64,000 nt of DNA from Candidatus Dormiibacterota bacterium. Lineage in GTDB: Bacteria > Chloroflexota > Dormibacteria > Dormibacterales > Dormibacteraceae. The stretch covers positions 1 to 64,000 of the forward strand of contig JAMXLM010000007.1 of NCBI GenBank assembly GCA_024280995.1, read 5' to 3'. Made by a program: the position numbers and the translations under genes. The notes under the pieces are model-generated. The model was not told the DNA's origin, did not search any database, and was given only the letters and a program-made list of their open reading frames with translations. Shown in pieces: positions 24,425 to 33,013 of this stretch (the first letter of the stretch is position 1; each line of letters begins with the position of its first letter).

Positions 24425-25953
24425 CTCAGCCTCCCCGCGACCGCTTCGGCGGCTTCGATGACGGCGCCGCTGCGGACGAGCTCCTCGGCGGCGGCGAGCT
24501 CGGGTGCCACCACGCGGTCAGGCCCCACGCCCTTCACGTGCTTGCGCAGCGCGATCCTCACGGCGTCCGTCGCCGGCGCCGCCTCGAGCGGCTGCCGCAT
24601 CTCCTGCGCCCGCGCCGCGGCGCAAAGCTCCACGGCCAGGATGCTCGTCAGGTTGTCGAGCACGGTGCGCAGCTTCAACGCCGCGCCCCATCCCATCGAG
24701 ACGTGGTCCTCCTGCATACCGGACGTCGGCACCGAGTCGACGCTCGCCGGCGCCGCCAGGCGGCGGTTCTCCGCGACCAGCGCTGCCGCCGTGTACTGCG
24801 CGACCATCAGGCCCGAGTTCACGCCGGGCTCCTCGGCAAGGAATGGCGGCAGGCCTTGGGAGCGGTGAGGGTCGAGCATGCGGTCGACGCGGCGCTCGGC
24901 GATCGAACCGACCTCGGCCGCGGCGATGGCCAGGAAGTCGGCCGCGAAAGCAAGCGGCTCGCCGTGAAAGTTTCCGTTCGACTCGACCTCGCCGCTCTCG
25001 AGGACGATCGGGTTGTCGATCGTCGAGGAAAGCTCGACTTCCGCGGTGCGGCGCGCGAAGTCCAGCGTGTCTCGCGCGGCGCCCGCGACCTGCGGGCTGC
25101 AGCGCACCGAATAGGAATCCTGGACCGCGTGCTGCGAGTGGCGGTGCGAGGAGACGATGTGCGAGCCGTGCATCAGCTTCGCGAGGTTGGCCGCGCTCGC
25201 GGCCTGGCCTGCATGCGGGCGCACCTCCTGCATCCGCGGCTGGAAGGCGCGGTCGGTTCCGAGCAGCGCCTCCGCGGACATCGCGGCTGTGACGTCTGCG
25301 GTGCGGAACAGCCGCTCGGCGTCGACGCACGCGAGCACGAGCATGCCCAGCATGCCGTCGGTGCCGTTTATCAGCGAGAGGCCTTCCTTGGTCTCGAGCT
25401 TGACCGGCTTCAGCTTGGCCGCCTTCATGGCCTGCGCCGCGTTCCTGCGAGCTCCGCCGGTCTCGAAGACCTCTCCCTCGCCGACCAGCGCGAGCCCGAT
25501 GTGCGCCAGAGGGGCGAGGTCGCCGCTGCAGCCCACCGATCCGTAGCGCGGCACCACCGGGGTGATGCCCGCGTTGAGCATGCCGAGCAGCGTCTCGGCG
25601 ATCAGCGGCCGCACGCCGGACATTCCCATCGCGAGCGTGCGCGCCCGCAGGAGCATCGTGGCGCGCACGACCTCGCGGTCGACCGGAGGTCCAACGCCGG
25701 CGGCATGCGAGCGGATGAGCGCCAGCTGCAGCTCGGGCTGGCGGAGAGGCGCAACCCGCGTGCCGGCAAGGGCGCCGAACCCGGTCGAGACGCCGTACAC
25801 CGGCTCGCGCGAGCTCGCGGCCCGCTCGACCCTGGCCCGGCTGCGCTCCATTCGGGTTCGCGCGGCGGGCGAAAGCGCGACCTTCTCGTCGTTGCGGGCG
25901 ACGGCGACTACCTGGTCCTCCGTCAGGCCAGGACCTCGCAGCGTCACCGTCAC
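24421..25953 (-). CDS. hutH: Histidine ammonia-lyase
   Basis: 510 residues. [20 protein letters not shown], then [20 protein letters not shown] and [20 protein letters not shown] are diagnostic. The self-forming MIO cofactor would arise from C142-S143-G144 rather than the common Ala-Ser-Gly; Cys at this place is, to my memory, also seen in actinobacterial HutH. It turns histidine into urocanate and ammonia. It is first in the hut operon. The start is GTG 25953, with TACCTT 9 bases upstream and no SD. Confidence 0.95.
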   Translation of the reverse strand: MTVTLRGPGLTEDQVVAVARNDEKVALSPAARTRMERSRARVERAASSREPVYGVSTGFGALAGTRVAPLRQPELQLALIRSHAAGVGPPVDREVVRATMLLRARTLAMGMSGVRPLIAETLLGMLNAGITPVVPRYGSVGCSGDLAPLAHIGLALVGEGEVFETGGARRNAAQAMKAAKLKPVKLETKEGLSLINGTDGMLGMLVLACVDAERLFRTADVTAAMSAEALLGTDRAFQPRMQEVRPHAGQAASAANLAKLMHGSHIVSSHRHSQHAVQDSYSVRCSPQVAGAARDTLDFARRTAEVELSSTIDNPIVLESGEVESNGNFHGEPLAFAADFLAIAAAEVGSIAERRVDRMLDPHRSQGLPPFLAEEPGVNSGLMVAQYTAAALVAENRRLAAPASVDSVPTSGMQEDHVSMGWGAALKLRTVLDNLTSILAVELCAAARAQEMRQPLEAAPATDAVRIALRKHVKGVGPDRVVAPELAAAEELVRSGAVIEAAEAVAGRLR

Positions 25954-25980
25954 GGCGTGTTTAAGGTAGCGCCCCCGGTG

Positions 25981-26442
25981 TCAAGGCGCCGGCAGGTAAC
26001 GGGCCTTCACCGGCACCCCGTCCTGCGCGCGCAGGATCCACGTCGAACCCTTGTCGAATCCCCCGTCCCCGGCCCTGATCACGTGCCGAGTGACCAGCTC
26101 CTCGACCAGCTCCCACACGATGTCCCCGTGCGTGCTCAGCACGGCCTGGTCGAGCTTCGAGTTGCCGAGGAACTCGTTCAACCCGTCGAGCCCGTGGCCC
26201 TCCTCGAGCTCGCTGACCGACTTGACCGCGACTTTGCGGGCCCGGCCGAGCGGCTCGACCGTCTGCATGCACCGCAGGTAGGAGCTGGAGTAGATCGACT
26301 TGATCGGGAAGGATGCGAACAGGCCGACGAGGTCCTCGGCCTGCTTCTGGCCCTTCTTGGTCAGCGGTCGCAGCCGGTCGTCTCCGGTCCAGTTGCCCCG
26401 GCTGCCGGCCTTGGCGTGGCGGACGACGTAGAACGTGCGCAA
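25981..26442 (-). CDS. sixA: SixA-like histidine phosphatase
   Basis: 153 residues. FYVVRHAKAGSRGNWTGDDR carries the RHG-type catalytic His. LTKKGQKQAEDLVGLFASF, SIYSSSYLRCMQTVEPLG and a C-terminal LSTHGDIVWELV complete the phosphoglycerate-mutase fold. SixA removes phosphate from phosphohistidine. It starts at TTG 26442, one base after the stop of the CYTH-CHAD gene. With that gene and polyphosphate kinase it forms a phosphate-metabolism cluster. Confidence 0.85.
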   Translation of the reverse strand: MRTFYVVRHAKAGSRGNWTGDDRLRPLTKKGQKQAEDLVGLFASFPIKSIYSSSYLRCMQTVEPLGRARKVAVKSVSELEEGHGLDGLNEFLGNSKLDQAVLSTHGDIVWELVEELVTRHVIRAGDGGFDKGSTWILRAQDGVPVKARYLPAP

Positions 26443-26443
26443 C

Positions 26444-27955
26444 CTAGCCGTCCTTCGACGGGTCGGTTGAGGGCATCCAGTCGCGGAGCTTTTTCCGGTC
26501 GAGCGACTTCCACGCCTTCGGCCAGTCCCCGCGCGACTTGCCCGCGGCGATGTGCTCCAGCGCGATCAGCTCGCCGGCGACGAACGCGCGGCGTCCGGTG
26601 ACCCTCGCTCCGCGCAGCCACGCCTGCGCGGTGACGCTGTCCTGGTGCTCTCCCAGCACCGTCTGAAGCTTGGCCGCGGCGCGCGCGAAGGCGGCGGCGT
26701 CCGGCCCCGAGACCGGCGCGACCGCCTCGGCCGCGTAACGCGCTCGCTTGGCAAGGATGCGGATTCGGTGCAGCTCCGGGTCGGTCGGCGAATCGGGCAG
26801 GTTGCGCACGGCGGAGCGAAGTCGCCGCCACGGCGTGGTCGCCAGCGCCGGGAGCTGTCCCGCGGCGGCCTGGTCCGCGTCGGGCATGGTCCGCGGTTCG
26901 TGCGCGCCGAGGACCAGCCGCTCCAGCAGGTCGATGTAGCGGTCGGAGTCGAGGTCCTCGCCGAGCTTGCGGCGAAGAGCATCGATCTCGACCTCGAGCA
27001 GCTTGAGCAGCGCGGCGGCGGAGCGCCCATCGCTCGCGGGCAGTGACTTCGCGCTTTCTTGAAGCCGCTCGAGCAAAACCTCGCGGTCACGCACGGCCCC
27101 GAGGCTGCCCGCGAGCCACCCCAGCTCCGAACGAAGCGGCTCGGTCCATTCGGGGTCGAGCAAGGGACCGAACGTGCGCAGGTTGGAGCGCAGCTTGCGC
27201 GTCGCCACGCGCGCCTGGTGCACCGCCTCGGGGTCGCGGCCGGTGCGCACCAGCGGGTCGTGGTGGAGGAGGTTCGCGACCGAATCGGCGAGCGCGTTCT
27301 TGATCACGTCCATCGAGGCGGCGCCGGCGACCAGCGGCGTCGAGGCCACCTCGGGCGGCTCGACCGCTCGCGGCCCGATCGCGCGAATGTGCTTGGGCGT
27401 GAGGTCAGGCGCGCCCGCCCCGGCGCCGCGAAGGCGCGTGACCAGCGGGTCGATCACCGCGTCACTCGCACCGTTGCCGCCGATCACCTCGACCTCGATC
27501 TCGCGGAAGCGAGCGGCCACGCGCCGGCCGTCGCGCACCGATACCTCGTCGTCGACCACCTCGGCCACGCGCGTCCCGCTGGCGTCGCTCAAACGCACGC
27601 GCTTGCGCATCGTCGACAGCCTTGCCACCGGCACGAGCCCTGAGTTGCGCACGTACGCGCGCACGACCTCGAGCGCGGCCCGCGGCGGCTTGTTGCCCGG
27701 GCCCTGGAAGGTGAGCTCGTCGCGTTCGAGCAAGGCGCCACTTCTCGACGGTGCGAGCTTCAGCGTCCAGCCTTCGCCGGCCCGGCGGCGCAGCGACACG
27801 CCCCATCGCGCCAGTCGCAGGTCCGGCGTGTCGTAGTAGACGGTTTCGAGCCGCACCGTTTCGGGCGCGTCCGCCGTGATCCCGTCGACCACTCCACCAA
27901 GCTCGGGAAGGTGGAACGCGGGGCCGGCCCCGAGCTTCACCTCTCTTTCTTTAAT
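26444..27955 (-). CDS. CYTH-CHAD domain protein, polyphosphate-associated (probable ATT start)
   Basis: 503 residues from ATT 27955. The CYTH half (about 1-200) should open with the ExExK strand. Only an ATT start gives it: KEREVKLGAGPAFHLPEL. If GTG 27940 were used, both Glu residues of ExExK would be lost. The GGGG at 27961 lies 5 bases before ATT. A CHAD domain (about 215-500) has the paired-His helices HHDPLVRTGRDPEAVHQARV and RIRILAKRARYAAEAVAPVS. CYTH domains bind triphosphate/polyphosphate and CHAD domains bind polyphosphate granules. It lies just downstream of ppk. Confidence 0.85.
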   Translation of the reverse strand: MKEREVKLGAGPAFHLPELGGVVDGITADAPETVRLETVYYDTPDLRLARWGVSLRRRAGEGWTLKLAPSRSGALLERDELTFQGPGNKPPRAALEVVRAYVRNSGLVPVARLSTMRKRVRLSDASGTRVAEVVDDEVSVRDGRRVAARFREIEVEVIGGNGASDAVIDPLVTRLRGAGAGAPDLTPKHIRAIGPRAVEPPEVASTPLVAGAASMDVIKNALADSVANLLHHDPLVRTGRDPEAVHQARVATRKLRSNLRTFGPLLDPEWTEPLRSELGWLAGSLGAVRDREVLLERLQESAKSLPASDGRSAAALLKLLEVEIDALRRKLGEDLDSDRYIDLLERLVLGAHEPRTMPDADQAAAGQLPALATTPWRRLRSAVRNLPDSPTDPELHRIRILAKRARYAAEAVAPVSGPDAAAFARAAAKLQTVLGEHQDSVTAQAWLRGARVTGRRAFVAGELIALEHIAAGKSRGDWPKAWKSLDRKKLRDWMPSTDPSKDG

Positions 27956-28004
27956 GGGGTCCCCGCGAATTCACGGCCGAAGGCTCCGAATTCGTGGAGC
28001 GTTC

Positions 28005-30116
28005 TCACGCATTCGTGATGTGGTTCACCCCGTTGCCGTGAGCGCCTTCGATCGCCAGCTCCTTGAACCGGTTGTGCGAGTTGAGGCCGCGCACGGTCGG
28101 CACACGCCGCCACGAGCCGTCCGGGCCGAGCTCCCATGCGAGCACGTCGTCGGCCAGCGAGATGTCGAGGATCTCCTGCAGGCGCACCCTCAGCTTCGGG
28201 TCGGCGACGGGCACGACCGCCTCCACGCGGCGGTCGAGGTTGCGCGGCATCAGGTCCGACGAACCGAGGTAGTACTCCGGGCGGCCACCATTTCCGAACA
28301 TGAAGATGCGCGAGTGCTCGAGGAACTGGCCGACGATCGAGCGGACGCGGATGCGCTCCGACAATCCGGTGACGCCCGGCCGAAGTGAGCACATGCTGCG
28401 CACCAGGAGGTCGATCTGCGCCCCCGACTGGGACGCCGCGTACAACGCATCGATGATCTCCTGGTCGATCAGGTTGTTGACCTTGATGATCACCCTGCCG
28501 CCGACGACGGCCTCGCGCTCGATCAGCTGCGTGATGCCGGCGCGCAGGTTGGTGGGGGCGACCATCAGCTTGCGGTAGCGGCTCTGCCGGCTGTACCCGG
28601 TGAGGAGGTTGAAAAGCTCGGTCACGTCGGCGCCGAGGTCCGAGTCCGCGGACAGCAGGCTGACGTCCTCGTAACTGCGCGCGGTGTTCGGGTTGTAGTT
28701 GCCCGTGCCGACGTGCAGGTAGTGCTGGATGTGGCCGCCTTCGCGCCTGACCACGAGCGTGACCTTGGCGTGCGTCTTCAAGCCGAGCAGCCCATAGACG
28801 ACGTGAACGTTCGCCTCTTCGAGCGCCCTTGCCCAGCCGATGTTCGCCTGCTCGTCGCCGCGTGCCTTGATCTCGACCAGCGCGACGACCTGCTTGCCGC
28901 GCTCGGCGGCGCGGATGAGCGCACGGACGATCGGGCTTGCCGGACCGGACGTGCGGTACAGCGTCTGCTTGATGGCCAGCACGTCCGGGTCGCTCGCGGC
29001 CTGGTCGATCAACGCCTCCACCGAGGTCGCGAACGAGTCGTACGGGTGGTGCGCAAGCACGTCGCCTCCCCGCAGCACCGCGAACAGGTCCGGTGCCTCG
29101 GCGCCGATGCCGCGCAGGCGCGGCTGCGTGGTCGGGGTCCACGTCTCCGCTTTCAGGTCGGGTCGGTCGAGATGGGTGAGCACGCTCAGGCTGCCCATGT
29201 CGAGCAGGCCGTCGAGCTGGTACACGTCGGCGGACTGGAGCTCGAGCTCGCGGGTGAGCAGGTCGAGCACCTCGGCCGACATGCCGGGATCGACCTCGAG
29301 GCGGACCACGCGCGCGTGCCGGCGCCTGCGACGCAGCTCGGTCTGGATCGCGGCCAGCAGGTCCTCGGCGTCGCTGTCGACGTCGTCGAGGTCGCCGTCG
29401 CGCGTGACCCGGAACGGGTGGTGGGCGACGATGTCCATCCCCGGGAAGAGCAGATTGAGGTGCAGGGCGATGACGTCCTCGAGCGGCACGTAGCGCTCGC
29501 CCTCCGCGAGCGCGATGAACCGCGGCAGCACCGGCGGCACCTTGATGCGAGCGAACCGAATCTGGCGCCGCTGCGGGTCTCGCACCCTGACCGCGAGGTT
29601 CAGCGAGAGGTGGGAGATGTACGGGAACGGATGACCGGGATCGACGGCCAGCGGTGTGAGCACCGGAAAGATCTGCTCCCGGAACACCGTGTGCAGCTGC
29701 GTCAGCTCGCGCTTGCTCACGTCCTCTCCGCGGACGATCGCGATGCCCGCCTGCGCGAGGGCGGGCGCCAACTCGCGTGTGTAGAGGCCGACCTGCCTGC
29801 CGATCAGGCCTTCGACGCGGGTTCGAATCGCCTTCAGCTGCTCGGCCGGCGACATACCGTCGGGCGATGACACCGCGACCGCGGCCAGGACCTGCTCCTT
29901 CAAGCCCGCGACACGCACCTGGAAGAAGTCGTCGATGTTCTGGCTGAAGATCGCGAGGAAGCGGACGCGCTCGAGCAGGGGCAGCTTCGGATCCTCGGCC
30001 ATGGCCAGCACCCGTTCATCGAAGTCGAGCCTCGAAAGCTCGCGGTTGATGTAGCGGGAGCTGACAGGTGCGAGGACGGCCGACGACTCTGGCTCGGGGT
30101 GGGCTCCGACCGCCAC
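28005..30116 (-). CDS. ppk1: Polyphosphate kinase 1
   Basis: 703 residues. RYINRELSRLDFDERVLAMA begins the N domain. The catalytic His is H449 in GLLGLKTHAKVTLVVRR, and HYLHVGTGNYNPNTARSYED is the second phosphate-binding signature. DVTELFNLLTGYS and SLADDVLAWELGPDG finish the C domains. It builds polyphosphate from ATP. It starts at GTG 30116, 6 bases after TAAAGT, leaderless. The CYTH-CHAD and SixA genes follow on the same strand. Confidence 0.95.
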   Translation of the reverse strand: MAVGAHPEPESSAVLAPVSSRYINRELSRLDFDERVLAMAEDPKLPLLERVRFLAIFSQNIDDFFQVRVAGLKEQVLAAVAVSSPDGMSPAEQLKAIRTRVEGLIGRQVGLYTRELAPALAQAGIAIVRGEDVSKRELTQLHTVFREQIFPVLTPLAVDPGHPFPYISHLSLNLAVRVRDPQRRQIRFARIKVPPVLPRFIALAEGERYVPLEDVIALHLNLLFPGMDIVAHHPFRVTRDGDLDDVDSDAEDLLAAIQTELRRRRRHARVVRLEVDPGMSAEVLDLLTRELELQSADVYQLDGLLDMGSLSVLTHLDRPDLKAETWTPTTQPRLRGIGAEAPDLFAVLRGGDVLAHHPYDSFATSVEALIDQAASDPDVLAIKQTLYRTSGPASPIVRALIRAAERGKQVVALVEIKARGDEQANIGWARALEEANVHVVYGLLGLKTHAKVTLVVRREGGHIQHYLHVGTGNYNPNTARSYEDVSLLSADSDLGADVTELFNLLTGYSRQSRYRKLMVAPTNLRAGITQLIEREAVVGGRVIIKVNNLIDQEIIDALYAASQSGAQIDLLVRSMCSLRPGVTGLSERIRVRSIVGQFLEHSRIFMFGNGGRPEYYLGSSDLMPRNLDRRVEAVVPVADPKLRVRLQEILDISLADDVLAWELGPDGSWRRVPTVRGLNSHNRFKELAIEGAHGNGVNHITNA

Positions 30117-30122
30117 GAACGA

Positions 30123-30128
30123 ACTTTA
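30123..30128 (-). promoter_or_regulatory. Leaderless -10 box of ppk1
   Basis: TAAAGT on the minus strand, 6 bases before GTG 30116; a good TANNNT match with no SD in between. Confidence 0.5.
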
Positions 30129-30161
30129 CCGCTTGCCTCCGCCCCCTTGGTTAGCTCCGGG

Positions 30162-31754
30162 TTAAGAGGCTCCGGCGACAGGCATCTGTGGCCTGGCAAC
30201 CCGAAGTAGCCACGCCGCCGAGTTCGCCGGGAGATGGAGAATGCCCTCCTTTTCCGCAGCGAGCGGGGCGCTGGCCAGCTCGAGGCGGCCGCCCAGCCTT
30301 AACCTCGCCGCCCGGCTCAGGAAGTTGCAGGCCACGATCAGCGGCCCGCGCTCGTAGGCCAGGACTCCTTCAGGCGCCGGCAGCCAGGTGATTCGGTCGG
30401 GCAGGCGGCCCGAAAGCTCCTTGCGGGCGGCCAGGGCGCGCCGGAAGTGGGCGAGCGTCGAATTCGCGGCGGCCGCCTGGGCGTCCACCGCCAGGCGGTC
30501 CCAGCCCGCAGGCATTGGCAGCCACGGCGGCGCGGTGGAGAACCCCGCGTTGGGCTCGCCTCGGCGCCACGGCAGCGGCACGCGGCAACCGTCGCGCCCC
30601 TTCATCCGGCCGGCGGTGCGGAAGAAGATCGGGTCCTGGCGCGCGGGATCGGGCATGTCAGCCTCCTCCAGGCCGAGCTCCTCGCCCTGGTAGAGGAAGA
30701 CCTGCCCGGGCAGCCCAAGCACCAGCAGCAGAGCGGCCCGCGCCCGGGCCCTCCCGACCGAGCCGCCACCGAGGCGGGTCACAGGGCGGACGACGTCGTG
30801 GTTGGCGAGGGTCCACGTCGGCCCGGCGCCCGGTCCCTGGAGCGCGCGCCGGCTGCCGTCGATGGAGCGTTTCCAGAGCGCCGCGTTCCACCGCTGGTGG
30901 ATCAGGGCGAAGGCCATGTGCAGCTGGTCGGGGACGATGTACTGCGCGTGGTGGCGGGGGTCGAAGATCTCCCCGACGAGCACGCGCGCCGGCTCGTAGC
31001 CGTTCGCGATCTGGCGCCACCGCCGGTACACGTCGTGAAGCGGCGGCTGGTCGATGATCGCGAAGTCGGAGTCGAAGTGCGGCATGCCGGTGACCGGGCT
31101 TATCAGGAACGGCCGGTCCGCAAGATCGCGCCGCTTGAACAGGGCCGCTGCGACGTCGATCCGAAACCCGTCGGCTCCGCGGTCGAGCCAGAAATGGAGG
31201 ATGCGCTCGAACTCCTTCGGCACGGCCGGGTTCCACCAGTTCAGGTCCGGCTGCTCGGGCGCGAAGAGGTGGAGGTACCACTGCTTGCCCGACGGCTCCC
31301 GGCTCCACGCCGGCCCACCGAACGATGAGGTCCAGTTGTTCGGCGGCGCCTCCGCGGTCTTGGGGTTGGCAAAGTGGTAGCGCTCGCGAAAGGGGTTGTC
31401 GGGAGCCGTGATGGCGGCCTGAAACCACGGGTGCTGGTCGGAGGTGTGGTTCGGAACGATGTCGACGAGCACTTTCAACCGCAGCTCGTGAGCGCGGGCC
31501 AGCAGGCGGTCGAAGTCCTCGAGGTTGCCGTACTCCGGGTTGACGTCGCAGTAATCGCTGACGTCGTAGCCGTGATCTTTTTGGGGCGACGGATAGAAGG
31601 GCGTCAGCCAGATCGCGTCGGCGCCAAGGTCGCGGATGTGCTCGAGGTGGCTGGTGATGCCTGGCAGGTCGCCTATGCCGTCGCCGTCGGAGTCGGCGAA
31701 GCTGCGGACATAGACCTGGTAGAAGACAGCGTTGCGCCACCAGGGCTGGGGCAT
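30162..31754 (-). CDS. GH13 alpha-glucosidase (oligo-1,6-glucosidase-like)
   Basis: 530 residues. VFYQVYVRSFADSDGDGIGD, then the barrel motifs VDIVPNHTSD, DGFRIDVAAA (nucleophile D200), VLVGEIFD (acid/base E262) and LANHDVVRP (D320). The QHPWF and DLNWWNP segments are typical of alpha-glucosidases. It should cleave short alpha-glucans from the non-reducing end in the cytoplasm; no signal peptide is present. Start ATG 31754 has CATAGT 6 bases upstream. Confidence 0.9.
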   Translation of the reverse strand: MPQPWWRNAVFYQVYVRSFADSDGDGIGDLPGITSHLEHIRDLGADAIWLTPFYPSPQKDHGYDVSDYCDVNPEYGNLEDFDRLLARAHELRLKVLVDIVPNHTSDQHPWFQAAITAPDNPFRERYHFANPKTAEAPPNNWTSSFGGPAWSREPSGKQWYLHLFAPEQPDLNWWNPAVPKEFERILHFWLDRGADGFRIDVAAALFKRRDLADRPFLISPVTGMPHFDSDFAIIDQPPLHDVYRRWRQIANGYEPARVLVGEIFDPRHHAQYIVPDQLHMAFALIHQRWNAALWKRSIDGSRRALQGPGAGPTWTLANHDVVRPVTRLGGGSVGRARARAALLLVLGLPGQVFLYQGEELGLEEADMPDPARQDPIFFRTAGRMKGRDGCRVPLPWRRGEPNAGFSTAPPWLPMPAGWDRLAVDAQAAAANSTLAHFRRALAARKELSGRLPDRITWLPAPEGVLAYERGPLIVACNFLSRAARLRLGGRLELASAPLAAEKEGILHLPANSAAWLLRVARPQMPVAGAS

Positions 31755-31760
31755 GCGCTA

Positions 31761-31766
31761 ACTATG
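31761..31766 (-). promoter_or_regulatory. Leaderless -10 box of the GH13 gene
   Basis: CATAGT on the minus strand, 6 bases before ATG 31754. Confidence 0.4.
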
Positions 31767-31789
31767 CCCCAGCCCATTGCGGCGGAGCG

Positions 31790-31948
31790 TCAGGCGCCCA
31801 GTGCGGCGACCACGTTGGAGAAGACGTTGAGGATCTGGTTGCCCATGGTCAAAAGAATCACGATGACGACGATCGAAACGAGGACCAGGATCAATGCATA
31901 CTCGACCATTCCCTGACCGCTCTGTGCGCGGCGGGTTTCCCTTCGCAT
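31790..31948 (-). CDS. Flp/Fap-type pilin
   Basis: 52 residues. A short basic leader (RRETRRAQSG) runs into QGMVEYALILVLVSIVVIVI, the Flp pilin pattern with the Glu-Tyr pair. Cleavage by a prepilin peptidase would be expected after the Gly in SGQG. The start ATG 31948 lies 10 bases after a perfect AAAGGAGGTGA SD, the strongest in the window. No Tad/Flp assembly genes are nearby, so the rest of the machine must be elsewhere. Confidence 0.85.
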   Translation of the reverse strand: MRRETRRAQSGQGMVEYALILVLVSIVVIVILLTMGNQILNVFSNVVAALGA

Positions 31949-32074
31949 TTGTTTTGGCTCACCTCCTTTCACGGTCTGCCCGGCTGTGGAAAAGCTAGCC
32001 CGTACACCGCGAGTCGTCAGCTTTCATTAAGCATTTGGCCAGCAACGATTCGTGATGTTTTCGATAAGCGCGCC

Positions 32075-32080
32075 TAATAT
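32075..32080 (+). promoter_or_regulatory. Leaderless -10 box of the LysR gene
   Basis: TAATAT, 6 bases before GTG 32087; the -35 is weak (GTGATG 17 bases upstream). Confidence 0.55.
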
Positions 32081-32086
32081 GTGCGC

Positions 32087-33013
32087 GTGCGCCGGCCGGC
32101 GTTCACGCTCGAGCAGATCCGCTCCTTCGTCGAGGTCGCCGAGACGGAGCATGTCTCCCGGGCCGCGGCCAACCTCTTTCTGACCCAGGCGGCGGTCACC
32201 CAGCAGGTCCGCCACTTCGAGAAAGCCGTCGGCCTGCAGCTCCTGGAGCGCGACGGTCGCCGCATCCGGCTGACCGACGCGGGCCGCTCGCTGGCCGAGG
32301 CATGCCGAGGAGCGCTTCGCGCCGTGCAGGTCATGGACGACACGGCGAAGGCCATCCGGGAGCTCGCGGCCGGCTCGCTCCACGTCGGGGCCAGCCCGAC
32401 GTGCGCCACCTACTATCTGCCCGCCCACCTGGCCGAGTTCACGCGTGACCACCCTGCCGTGAAGCTCGAGGTCGCGGTGGCGGGGACGTCGGAGCTAAAC
32501 CGGCGCGTGCTGGCCGGGTCGCTCGACTGCGCGCTGGTCGAGGGCGAGCCCGACCCGGCGCTCGCATCCGCCGCGCTCGCGCTCGACGAGATGGTGCTCG
32601 TCGCCCACCGAGATCATCCACTGTCGCAGTTGAAGCGCGTCACCGCGGCCGACCTGGGCCGGCACCGCTACGTGACGCGCGGCCCCGAGTTTTCGGCGGA
32701 GCGTCACGTCCGCCAGTTGCTTGGAGACGCGTACGAACGCGTCGAGATGATGGTCCTCGGCCATCCCGAGTACGTGCGCGCCGCCACCATCGCAGGTCTC
32801 GGCTGGTCCGCGCTGCCCAGGCGCGCGGTCGCAGAGGACATCCGGCTCGGCACGCTGGCGACCCTGCCGACGCCGCCGATCGTGCGCACCATCCGCGTCG
32901 TTCGCCGGCACGCGCAGGGGGGCCCGGCGCAAGAGGCCTTCTGGACCATGCTCACCGGCGGTGCGGCGGCCGCTTCCGGCAAAATCTCGTCGGATGGATG
33001 GGGCAGGTCCTGA
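32087..33013 (+). CDS. LysR-family transcriptional regulator
   Basis: 308 residues. FTLEQIRSFVEVAETEHVSR, then AAANLFLTQAAVTQQVRHFE and the wing ending LLERDGRRIRLTDAG form the winged helix-turn-helix. GSLHVGASPTCATYYLPAHL starts the inducer-binding domain. The closest visible type is CysL/CbbR-like. I start it at GTG 32087, 6 bases after TAATAT; GTG 32081 is the other choice. It overlaps the start of the following ABC ATPase by 20 bases, so it may control that exporter. Confidence 0.9.
   Translation: MRRPAFTLEQIRSFVEVAETEHVSRAAANLFLTQAAVTQQVRHFEKAVGLQLLERDGRRIRLTDAGRSLAEACRGALRAVQVMDDTAKAIRELAAGSLHVGASPTCATYYLPAHLAEFTRDHPAVKLEVAVAGTSELNRRVLAGSLDCALVEGEPDPALASAALALDEMVLVAHRDHPLSQLKRVTAADLGRHRYVTRGPEFSAERHVRQLLGDAYERVEMMVLGHPEYVRAATIAGLGWSALPRRAVAEDIRLGTLATLPTPPIVRTIRVVRRHAQGGPAQEAFWTMLTGGAAAASGKISSDGWGRS

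Noticed and set aside
24538-26601. 687-codon open frame on the plus strand
   Set aside because: Antisense to hutH and sixA, spans two genes, and has no recognisable domain.
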